Assembly (NCBI RefSeq): GCF_019578655.1
Contig: NC_063265.1
Span: forward strand, 9,582,501 to 9,646,500
DNA length: 64,000 nucleotides
Direction: 5' to 3'
DNA from: Ricinus communis
Taxonomy: Eukaryota > Streptophyta > Magnoliopsida > Malpighiales > Euphorbiaceae
In this document: piece after piece, positions 49,526-60,773 of the stretch
How positions within the stretch are numbered: the first letter of the stretch is position 1
Layout: every line of letters begins with the position of its first letter
Notes under the pieces: model-generated
Told to the model about the DNA's origin: nothing
Databases searched by the model: none
Seen by the model: only the letters and a program-made list of their open reading frames with translations
Position numbers and translations under genes: made by a program

Positions 49526-49974
49526 TTAGATAAAGTGTGGAATCCATAATGGTCATCTAAAAAACTTTCCATCTCATTAACACTAATGGCAAAAACAGAA
49601 AAAATAGAGACAATGCCGCAACTAAGAGCTTGAATTATTATAATCATCATATTAAGAAACTAACAGACAAAGAGAAGAGTCGAGGCTTAAGCACAAAATG
49701 CACTTCCATTCTCATTTCTTAGGAGAAATTGAATGAAAAAAGCTTTCGTTTTAAATTATAATTTAGAAATAAGACATTTCGGGTATCGGGCAGAATATAG
49801 CAGAATGGATAGTGATGAATGAATTTAGCTCCGCCAACATGGAACTGATAACAATGAATATTCAGTGGCTGCCCTCTAGATTTTAACATTTTAAAACCAA
49901 AAAAGGATCCAAAACGGTGCAGTTATGTATATAAACATATATATATAATCCTGCCTCTCTCCTTGGATAGGTTA
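49526..49974. other. Intergenic spacer between duplicated blocks
   Basis: No gene recognised. The region should hold the duplication junction, but no MFAP1 5' homology was seen. Confidence 0.45.
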
Positions 49975-51449
49975 TAGTGACGTCTGGCTCAGACCAAGGT
50001 TATATGATCCTCGGTTGCGACGTCTGGCTCAGACCAAGGTTGATAACCGCGATGAAGTGATAGCTGATCACCGGCGCATCCGACAGGCTGAGATTATTTC
50101 AACTGAAGAGGAGGAAACTCGGCAACAGGGTATGGAGGAAGATGATGAGGTAGCACTGGAGGAGAAAAGAAGATTAATCAAGGAGAAGTTACGTCTGAGA
50201 GAGCAGGAAGAAGCCGCATTCCCTCCTTAAGAAGGGGAGGAGGAAGAGGAAGAAGATGAAGAAGATGAAGAGGAATCTGAGTATAAGATTGATTCTGAAG
50301 AGGACATGAAGCGTAAAACCATGGTGAGGCACATCTTAGTGCCAAAGACAGAGAAAAACCATAGCTGAGCGTGAGCGTCTTGAGGGTGAAGAACGAGCTC
50401 GTGAGGAGAAGGCAAGGAGGAAGTTGGAGGAGAGGAAGGCGGAGACAAGGCAAATGTTGGTGAAGGATATGCAGAAGGAGGAACTAACTCAGAAGAATTT
50501 GAAAATGGAGGCAGCCGTTGCTGATGTGGATGTGGATAATGAGGTCAATGAAGCAGAGGACTATGACGCTTGGGAGTTGAGAGAGATTACTAGGATCAAG
50601 AGAAAAAGAAAGGACCATGAGGAAATGTTAAAGGAAAAGGAAGATATTGAGAAGGTGAGATCCATGACAGAGGAGGAGAGAAGGGAGCGGGAGAGGAAAA
50701 ATCCCAAATCTGCTCCACCACCAAAGAAGAAGTGGAGTCTTTATGCAGAGAGACTACCACAAGGATGCTTTCTTCCAGAATGAGTGTGATGACCGCGCTG
50801 CCACAGCCGGATCAGATGATATTTTCAGGCGTGATTTCTCTGCCGCCACTGGAGAAGATAAGATGGACAAATCCATAATACCAGAGGTCATGCAGGTGAA
50901 GCACTTTGGTCGTCGTGGATGAACAAAATGGACCCATCTTGTCAACGAGGATACAACTGATTGGAACAATCCGTAAGTTTCCTTCTCACTGCAAATTATT
51001 AAATATTCTCGTGTTCTACTTTTTCTTCCATTTTATTAGAATGATTGACTGAAGTTAATTAATATTCATTACAACAAAATCTGAAATCAAGAAACTCCGA
51101 TGTTTTTGAACGCAAACTAACATTACTACTCTGTGATAAAGGTAAAATAAAAATGATAGTATTTACTTATTTGCTAGAATTGAACGCAACAAGTACATCT
51201 GTTACTTCTGGTATGATGCCAACCTATGTTTGGAGGTGATGTTGCACCGTCAGGGATAGAAGAAACTAAACCTGATGCTTTGGTCCAAGTTAATTTTTGG
51301 TTTCTGAAGCAACCCTTATCATCCGTTTGTTTTGCAGGTGGACATATGATGATGCCCTTCGTGCCAAGTATAATGCAAAAATGGCTGGAATGAATGCACC
51401 TATTGCTAAACCCAAAGGAAGCAAGAAACTGAAGGATTGGGAGAAGTAA
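49975..51449 (+). pseudogene. Unprocessed MFAP1 pseudogene
   Basis: Homologous to MFAP1 from about codon 72 to the end, including the intron (50973-51337) and second exon (51338-51449), so it arose by DNA duplication and not by retroposition. The first ~70 codons and the leader are missing. Lesions seen: a TAA near 50227 replacing the first Glu of the Glu run; a 2-base loss near 50350; a 1-base gain near 50737; and a TGA near 50919 replacing an Arg codon. The second exon remains open and ends LKDWEK. Nucleotide identity to the parent looks close to 90 percent by eye. It may be transcribed but cannot encode the full protein. Confidence 0.94.
49979..50041. repeat. Micro-duplication at the start of the MFAP1 pseudogene
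   Basis: GACGTCTGGCTCAGACCAAG occurs at 49979 and again at 50019, a 40-bp period. Only one such segment exists in the parent gene, so the second arose after duplication. Confidence 0.85.
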
Positions 51450-51580
51450 ATTTTTGAAGTCTTGACACTCGGGACAGAGTCATACTTGCTATTTCGTCTG
51501 CAACTAGTTGATAAAAAGGGTATTCGTTAAAATCTCTAACTTGTCATTTTCTCTTCGTTTCTTTTGACTAATAGGTTTAT

Positions 51581-51795
51581 TAGGGATTGAAATGTCTGTG
51601 CGCATAGCATGAATGATCTGTACATGGCTTTTTGCTTGGGCAGAATCCTGATTCGATCTTTTGTACTGGGAGCAATTTTTATATTGGCACTTGATAATCT
51701 TTCCTGAATGATACTTGCACAATAACTTGATACTAATAGATATTCCTCAAATTGTGGTATTAATGCTGAAATTTACTTGACAATGTTCATGTACC
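51581..51795 (+). pseudogene. Relic of the small membrane-protein gene (last exon and intron end)
   Basis: Matches 48690-48990. Shared pieces are the intron end before TTGGGCAG, the exon start AATCCTGAT, GGGAGCAATTTTTA, GGCACTTGATAATCTT and the 3' flank ATTCCTCAAA. About 75 bp of the exon (the segment before the membrane helix) is deleted and a premature TGA follows. Exons 1-3 were not found. It lies right after the MFAP1 pseudogene, in the same relative order as the intact genes. Confidence 0.85.
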
Positions 51796-51799
51796 TTAA

Positions 51800-53335
51800 A
51801 GCATATCAACTTCAATTTTTGTTGTGAAGATAGAGGTCTACGGCGGCAAAAATCTCCAAGCAATTAGATGCTTTATTATTCACTTTATCAGGTTAGTGCC
51901 TTCCTGCAAAAAAATCATGGCAAGAGTTGATTTTCCACGCAAATATTTGTTTCATTGCTGCATTCTTTTCATGATACTCATGCAATAGGTTTTACAATTT
52001 TTCATTTAACTGCTGGGAGAAGTGCCATTAACTTGAATCCCTTGCCACCTGTTCCATGGTTGGTAACCTGCAGGTGAACCAGCATTTAGTAAATTCCAAA
52101 GACAATGTTTTGGAAAGGGCTGATTCCCGAGAATCCATCCCTGTTAGTTACATATGTATCTTTAGTGAATTCTTCGATTTTGGAGTTACGGAATTTGCAG
52201 TTATAAATAGATATATCATAGAGGTGAATTGGTCCATTCATTTATACCACCTCAATGTTGTTAATACCACCTCATTGCCGTTTTTGTCTATTTATATGAT
52301 AGATAGTGCAATCAATCCTCTTATATATAATATTTAATAATTAATTCCCTTCATTTCATTATAATTGTTACTTTTTAAAATAAAATAAAAAAATTCAATT
52401 TTCTGTTCCTTTTATATATCCCATGCAATATTAATTTTTTCCTTTCATATTTTATCCTTATATTGGAATAAGTTTAATAAATCTTGAAACATCTATGAAA
52501 GAGTAAATTAGTCTAATTTAACTAGTTTTTCTTTATAATTAACTCTATTAAATATTTCTTTAATCCAAGTGAATTACTAAAAAGTGACCATTATAATAAA
52601 ATAGAGAGTAAGACATTCTGAAGAATCTAACTTAGTTCCATAGTAGATAATTAATAATTTTATTATTTAATAATTGATCAATTTTGATAACAATCTTTTA
52701 AAATTATTAATAATTATAGAAGATATTTTAAGAATAACTAAAATATAATCAAATAAAAATAATTCTATTATTCTTATTAATGTAGAAAATTATTAATTTT
52801 TTAAAGTACTCGTGCACTCTTTTTGTAATAAATATTGAATTAAGAAATAAAGATTTATTTAGAATTTAAGTTCATTCTCATATATACTAACTTGTTAAAT
52901 TTAGACCTATTATAATTTCTGTGTATTGGTCAATAACTATTGTAGATGTTCAATAAGTTGATACTTTTAATATTTAATAAACTTTTAATCCACTGAGTAT
53001 ATAAATTATTAAAGCATCCACTGTATTATTAAGACAATGTCCCAAATTGAGGGGAAGAGAAGGTAAGAGAATGAAAAGATAAACGGCCTTATGTGATTTG
53101 CAAACTATGTACATGGTTTGAACAGGTACCCGATTCGCCCATCTAGTATAATAATACTATACACACAAGACTGATTTCAGTCAGCCATCACACTGCTATA
53201 ATAAAGGTACAAACAAATCATGGGGAAGGGGAAAATAATCTGTGGTGGGAACGATGTCCCAGGAAGAAGGCCATCATACAACAAAGAGATTCTGTTGCAA
53301 GAATCTGGGGGCTGGCTATTGAAACCAGCTGCATT
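51800..53335. other. Intergenic region and CAT 3' UTR
   Basis: AT-rich between about 52330 and 53030; no gene recognised. The CAT transcript probably ends between 53040 and 53335. Confidence 0.5.
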
Positions 53336-56300
53336 CTAAGCTAAACTATCTCCAGAGCTGCGATAAATTTCATCAGCATGAGCTGCAGGCACGTAGACTG
53401 CATGAAGCAGTGAGCTGTGAGCCCGCCCATAGAATGCGTAAACAAACACTCCGATTATGAGCCAAACAGAAACACGGGTCCAGGTTGCAGCACTGAAAGC
53501 TCAAAAAAGTGCAGCAAATAAGAGAATGACATTGCCCACAAGTAGAGCAAAAAAGAAAATAGCAAATAATATTTTCCCAGGTATCCACATGCATATGCCC
53601 ATATACCCAGAATCACACTTCACAGACGAACCAAGAATGTGAAAAGGATAAGCTGTAAACCTTTCAGAATTGATAATAAAAAGAAAGCAGATTCAACGAC
53701 TTAAAACTCACCCTAGATTAATCAGCAGGTATGTGTTGATGAGAATGCAGATGATTGGAAGGAGTGGAACCAATGGACAAATGAAACCTGAAAAAAGATC
53801 AATACTTTGACATCAATTAACCAAACTTCTAAAACTAGTCTTGACAACGGACAATATTGAGTAAGAAAATAAACAACACAAGACAAAATTAATAAGCATA
53901 TATACTATGGTAACCACTAAACCAATATGCTTCAACACGCCAATGCACAGGCAGCGCTTTCAACTCCATTTTATGAGACACCTTGAGTTGGCAAAACCAT
54001 GAGGGCCATTACATTAAACAGATAACTCATTGCATACATTATGTTAGGCAATTCAAGGACTCTGCAAAAGAAGTCCCTTGCAAAGCCATGAGTCAACAGG
54101 AACTGACATAATCATGTTTGTAAGTTGGATCCTGCGATGAGATGTGTACTAGAGAGGTCTGAGATCTGGAATAACTTAGCTCCAAACCTTGGGTAACTGC
54201 ATTTTGAAGAAAATCATGTCCCCATCGCCCAAAGTGGACAATTACTGACATGAACTGGATCAAGTTGGTAGACATGCCATGCCAAATACTAACTTGTATC
54301 AAAGGGACAGCAGTATAAGATAAAAGAGAACATACCTCCGGAATGCCCAAAGCTATGCCTTGCATCATCCTGTTCGATACAGGTTAGCACAACCAAGCCA
54401 AATAGAAGAACAGCACCACCAACACCACACAACGTAAAGCGAAAAGGCCTGATGGAAGATCCAAACAAATATTCAAATAAAGAAAAAAACACTGATAAAT
54501 TTGGCCATTGGTGCATAGCAATAAACCACTACACTACATACAACTATTGGTTCTAACTTTGATATTAAGTTGGTCAAACTTCCAACCCTCTCTCCCTGTC
54601 TCCTTCAAAACTCCCTCTAATTTTAGTTTTAGACTAAAGCTATGAACAATTGATCCACATAAAGTATTCTAAACTTAATTTTTCATATGCATGTATGCGA
54701 GCAATACTATGAAAATGTATTGATTATCACTAATACAAGTTAAAAACAAAAAATTAGTCCAGCTTGACCCACCCAGGAAGGCTCAAATCTGTAGCTGAAT
54801 ATGTAAGAAGAAATGCTCCAATACATGTGAATGCTATGGTCCAGCCAGCAATCTTTCTTCTGTTCTCTTCTTTTAGGAGAACTGAAACAATTAGCGAAGA
54901 GGAGAGATTAGAAAGTCTAATCTAAAAGTGGGAAAGTAAGAAAAAGTAACAAACTATGCATGGAATACTACTAAGAATCCATTGAGTTAACAAGCTCCAA
55001 CAACTTCCACAGATCAATTTTAGGGCTAGGCAAAAAATTTATGGCTTAGTTCAACAAATGCAAGCACCCCACAGTAATTTACTTTCAGCAGAGTGAAGCA
55101 ACTACATCTTTTATCACATTGGACACATAATAAATCTTGGTCTTCCATATACCTACAAAGTGTTAAATATTCGTCAGTCTGATGATTCTCAAAATGGAAA
55201 TGACCAGAAAATTGGTAGTCAGAGATATTGCTAGTCCTATAAAAGTAACTAAAGCAAGTTATCCAGACGGATGAGGCAGTTATGCCAATAATTGCAAAGT
55301 ATACTGAGGCATGCCATAAACCCTTTCTTTGGTGGCAAGTGAAATAGAGAAGAAGACGCTTAAATTTGTTAAAGATTCAAACATCTAAATGTATGCCAGA
55401 AGATTTAGAACTGAAAGCATGAACCCTGTAGGAACTTACAACTGCCTTGTGCTTCTTCTTTACCGATTACATGATAATCAACTGCAGCGTTTGTTTTGCC
55501 CAGTAAAGGCAAAGTACTAGAAGTACCAGCATGAACCTCAGACTTCTCACCATTAGTATCCTGACCCTTTGCACTGTACAGCAATGACACAGAATCAATT
55601 GTGTCCTGAAGTGAAGATGGAAATGGCACCTCATCTGGTGGCACATATCTCAGTATCAATACAGAAATTGCAACCATGGTGAAAGCAAGAAGGGTGCCCA
55701 CACTGACCTGCAGAAAATGCCACAATTAAGTGCCAGCATCAACATCATATTGAGAAACTAACAAGGAAAGAAGAGGGTGTCCAGATTCCTGTGAGTTATT
55801 TCAAAAAGAAGATAGTAATTCAAAAAACCTCTACTTACCATTCCTGCCAATTGGTCAACCTCCATACAAAATGCCAATACCGCTGCACCAGCACCAGTCG
55901 TCAATGTGCTCTTTATAGGAATCTGAGTACTTCTATTAACATCTGAGAAGAATGGTGGAAGTAATCCATCTCTAGCCATTGCCATCAAAATCCGAGGCTG
56001 TCACAAACAAAAGATTGACATCTGGAAGTTATTAGGCAGAAATAACAAATTCTAAAAAATAGTAAATGCACCCAAAATAACTAAAAAGCCTTGTACACAA
56101 CAGAATGTAGCTCAGGTCGTATTTGGTTTATCTTGTAAAATACAAGCCAAATGAGAGTAAGAGATAAAGGCGATTGTGCTTTTCCTCTATAAGACAGGTT
56201 TACGGAATTCAACAATAAAAGTATTTATGTTGAGTAATTATTGACTAAAGAACAATATTCAAGCATCCCCCAAAAGTATATCACGATTTAGAGTTTCTTA

Positions 56301-58064
56301 TGCACATGGTTTTTTTCTCCAGATACCATCACATCTAGGAGAGCCCATGAAGACAAGCTTCCCTACCCTGTACCCCACATTACATGATGCCAAAAGTAAA
56401 CTTATAATCTTCAGCACAATTCATCACCAGACGCATCAAAAGAGAGATACGAGATATTGCATTTCTTTTTCTTTTTTCTTTCAGGAATTGGAATAGCTAA
56501 AGGTCTCTCTTTTAAAACCAATTGAAATGAGACCCAATGCTACAACGGGTTATCTTAAAACAAGTACTGACTCAAAAATATAATGTGTAAAAAAATTCAA
56601 TTTAAGCAAATAACCGCCGTCCTGCAATTTGAGGGATCGACCAGTTTTATAAAGTAAATCAAACTCGTTAAAAATGACATTAAATGGAGCTGGGGTCAGA
56701 AATTAGGCAGTGGAGGTTTAAAAGAATCAGGGACGTTGATCATAAACTTCGACATTAATCATTCAAGATATAATACCAATAACTGCCACATCAGTTGGTT
56801 AATTATGATGTGGTAAATATGGAAATTACATATTTACCTGGGGAAGGAGTGAACCCATCAATGTTGAACAGAGAGCCATAACAGCTCCAGCAGTTATTAT
56901 GTACCTGGAATCAAATGCAGGAAACAAACTTAAAATATGTCCAGTTTACATCCATAATATTAAGGGAGAACAATTAATGCATTAAGGCAGAACTGCATAC
57001 TTACGCTGCCCAATGCATTCCATGCTCAGCAAATGCAGAAGAGATCGGAGTATCAGGATTCATTGCAAAATAAGGTACCAGGCCAACAATAACAACTGAA
57101 ACCAACATGTATAAACTGCAACAAATAGACAGAGCAAAGCCTATTCCCATAGGCAAATCTCTTTGAGGATTCTTCACCTGTCAGAGAATCATGAAGTTCA
57201 AATACAACAAAAAATAAAGAAACAAAAACTGAACTTGTAAGATAATTGATATAGATAAGGGGATGGATGTGCTTAACAATTATAAAAGTAACAAAAATTA
57301 TAAGATGTAAATAACAATAATAACAAGAAGAAGAACAATAACCATAAATAGAAACAATATAAATATTAATATTAATATCAATATCAATTACAATACCTCC
57401 TCAGCAGTGCTAGCAACCGAATCAAAACCAATGTAAGCAAAAAAAACTGTTGCAGATCCGGCAAGCATCCCATCCACTCCAAAGGCAAAATACCTATCAA
57501 TTATACATTTATAGATTAGCTGCACGCTTGCGCAGATCATGGATTTACAGCATGAAATGCACATTACCCAGTAGGAAGTTCATATCCTGGCCATCCAGTC
57601 TTGAAGCCCAGATAACTACCAACTATTATGACAAAAAGCATGGCACAGACATTGACAGTGGTAACTATTGCTTGCACCAGGGTACTCTGCACAAGTGATT
57701 CTACTTGAGTTAATGTGTGATAAACAACATCTCGACCATATAGAAGATTTCCACAAAAAGAAGATGACATATAGATGAATGTTTTGTACCTCCTTGATTC
57801 CCACACACAGGAGTCCAGTAACAATAACTACTAGAACTGCAGCACATGGGTCAACCACAATATCAAGCCCTGGAATATGCTGACGAGCTAGAAAAGCAGG
57901 TAGACTATCCTGACCTCCGAAAAGCAATGCCTAGCCATAAGAAATAGCACATATAAGAAAAATCATTCTACTATAAGTTGAAAAACAAGCAAATGAACTA
58001 ATTCCAGATAGAAAAAGTACCAATTTATGTAAAATTATCCTAAACAGAAGATAAACAAAAAATA

Positions 58065-58104
<40 letters not shown>

Positions 58105-59348
58105 TAAAATCCAAACCAACAAAGAAAAGAGAAGAGAAAGAAAAGTTCAGGGTAGAGGAATGCACTGTACCAGATTTGGGGATATGCCACGGGCAACTGC
58201 AGACCCACCAATTGTGTATTCCAAAATTAGAGCCCAGCCAATCAGCCATGCAGCACTGCACATTGATATTGTTGAATTAATTAATTACAAGTTCTAACAA
58301 AGAAAATGGTTAGGTGTAAATGTCCAACATAAATATCATCAATGAACTAGTCAGCCATCATGTATGGTCACAATCAAGAACCATATAACTTAAAAAAAGC
58401 ACCTGCAGTTGATTAAAACATATAAATTACACCAAACCTAGTACCAAGTTGCAAATTAGGGGGAACACGGGGTAAAATTGCCACTGATTTGGCTCTTTTG
58501 ATAAAGGGATGACACGATATTAAACATAAAAATAAATCAGATAGAATATGTGATGCAGGTTCAGATAATTTAGTAAGAAACAATAACTGCTTACCCTTCT
58601 CCAACACATATATACGAATAGTGATAGGCACTGCCAGCAGATGGGCAACGACTCGCAAGCTCTGCATAGCAAAAGGCAGATAGAGCAGCAGCAATTCCAG
58701 CAATCAGAAAAGAGATGGCAAGAGCTGGACCAGAATGCTCTCTAGCAACTGTTCCAACAAGAATATAAACTCCAGCTCCAATTGTCGAGCCAACTCCTGA
58801 TAATTGCAAGCAAGGTTTCAGTGATAATTCACAGATTGAAAGTTGAAGCACATAAATCAATGGCCAAGAAGTTGAAAACTAACATGAACCACCAAGATAG
58901 AAGACTGCATATACAAGCCATATACATAAAATAACAAAAGAAGAAGCATTTCAGCATAAAAACACATGCAGCTTTAAGACCAGAAGCAACAGAAGAAGGA
59001 ACTGATATCCAAAAGCAAAGAGCAAATTTTGTCTTTTTCCCAAAATGAAAAAAAAAAAAGTAAAAACAGAAATCATGAAAGTCAACTCTAGTGGCACCAT
59101 CCATGAAAACCAAGAATCAAAAGAAGCACAGAACAGAACAAAGTAATTAAATTTAACTTTGAAGAAGAAGAAAGATGTGTACCAATAGCAATAAGGTGAG
59201 GAACAGACAACTCCTTAGCTAACTGATGATGAGAATTATGAGCTTTAGCATGAATAGAATCAACCTGTTTTCTCCTAACCAAACTTCTAATACAACCACC
59301 AAATACACCTAATTTACCTTCTTTCTGTGAATCAACAAGAAAACCCAT
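53336..59348 (-). CDS. CAT: Cationic amino acid transporter (CAT2/CAT4-like, APC superfamily)
   Basis: A membrane permease for cationic and other amino acids; CAT2/4-type members sit in the tonoplast. Fourteen exons: 59183-59348, 58595-58796, 58171-58255, 57790-57930, 57568-57686, 57397-57493, 57005-57177, 56838-56904, 55839-55997, 55440-55707, 54773-54881, 54336-54448, 53712-53787, 53336-53492. Sum 1932 nt, 643 aa, phases consistent throughout. After an N-terminal cytosolic stretch comes the substrate-binding helix with [15 protein letters not shown]. Other signatures are [34 protein letters not shown] and [16 protein letters not shown] long hydrophilic loop near residues 440-495 (exon 10) precedes the C-terminal helices. 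The length and helix density fit the 14-helix CAT family. Start: first in-frame ATG at 59348, after which MGFLVDSQ follows. An orphan copy of exon 10 lies at 49 kb. Confidence 0.95.
58063..58099. repeat. (TAA)n microsatellite in a CAT intron
   Basis: About twelve AAT/TAA units between CAT exons 3 and 4; likely polymorphic. Confidence 0.9.
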
Positions 59349-59690
59349 CAATAAAAGCACGACCTTTTCTTGCTTTAATACAATAATTCAACAAACAACA
59401 AATTGGGTATCTTCCAATTTCACAAAAGACAAAACACAAATGAAAATTCCCAAAACGAAAAAGAAGAAATGAAAGAAGCTAAAAACTAATCCACATCTGC
59501 CCGCATTCCCGACAGGTACAATCTTTATAATCAAATTCCTTTTCTGGGTCGAGAATATAGAGCGGGCAGATTGTATGGATTCTTGAGAGAGAAAATTCTC
59601 TGCTGTTAGCGTTATTTATATGACCCACAATAAGAGAATAATAATATATAATTAAGAGAAGAGAAGCAAGTAATAATATAAACGTTTAGC
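59349..59690 (-). promoter_or_regulatory. CAT 5' UTR and promoter region
   Basis: Non-coding sequence upstream of the CAT ATG. A TATA-like AATAACGCTAACAGC/TATTTATATG stretch occurs near 59610-59622, so transcription may begin around 59.55-59.6 kb. The start site is not proven. Confidence 0.35.
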
Positions 59691-60773
59691 GGCTAAATGC
59701 ATAAATGGCTCCTTGAAATTGTCTTGTTTTTATAATTGGTCATCCAAATTTAACTCTATTTCAATTAGGTTCTTTAATTTTATGAGTTGTTATTTTTAAC
59801 CCCTTCAGTCACAAGTATAATACACATATATTTTATACTTTCATGTATGAATTTAAATAAAATAATAATATATTTAAAATATAAAATAATGACTAAATAT
59901 ATAAATAACTTCTTAAATTTATTTTGTTTCTGCAATTGGTCTCCGAAATGGACTTTAATTTAACTGAACCTCTCAATTTTATGAATTATTTTTTTACTTT
60001 TTAAAACATAAATATTATATGCATGTATTTTACGTCCTTTAAAAGATACATAAATTCGAATAAAATAAAAATATATCTAAAAAGTAAAAAAAATGATATA
60101 AAATGAAAAAAAAAAACGAATTTTAGTTTTTAAACAAAATTTATCGTTCTTGTATTATCTTTTAAGTCTCACCTATAAGGAGCAGTAATGATAACAATAA
60201 AGAGAGCTTACAAGTACTGTATCTTATAGTGCATGCGCCATTTTATCTATTAAATATTTTTTTATTATAATTACTGGTGTAGATATCGCCTGTAAATTTT
60301 AAAAAAAAAATTATGTTAAAAAGCTAAAGAATTACAATGGTACATTTTAGTTGTTTTTAAAATAATTATTTTATTTAATAAAATTAATAAAGTATTTTTA
60401 ATATATAATAAATAATATATTAGAATTAATGAAGTATGTTTTTCACTAGAGATTAATCTAAAGCCTTTAATTTTTATTTATAAATAATTTAAATATAATA
60501 ATTCGTAAAATGCATATATTCAATTGAATTAAAATGAAATTAAAGAGCTAATTATAAAAATATGATAAATTAAAAAATTTAATTATGTATTTTATCTTAT
60601 TATTATTATTATTATTCAAATAATATTAATAATTAAAATACCAATTTATTATTATTATTATTAGTGAAAAAATAATAATTTATAAAATTAAAAAATCTAA
60701 TTGAATAAAAATTAAAATTAAACTACAATTATAAAAACCAGATAAATTCAAAGGATTGTTTATGTATTTAGCC
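59691..60773. mobile_element. Non-autonomous DNA element with nested inverted repeats
   Basis: The left end GGCTAAATGCATAAATGG (59691) is matched by the inverse of the right end (reading GGCTAAATACATAAAC from 60773 leftward). Subterminal similarity continues through TTTTTATAATTGG and AATTTAACT blocks for about 100 bp. A second, inner pair (about 59891-60000 and 60519-60597) repeats the same sequence in diverged form. There is no ORF. The terminal motif resembles widespread plant non-coding TIR elements. No flanking duplication was recognised. Confidence 0.55.

Noticed and set aside
52056..52337. 93-codon plus-strand ORF between the relics and CAT
   Set aside because: No similarity recognised and partly low complexity; not part of the duplicated genes.
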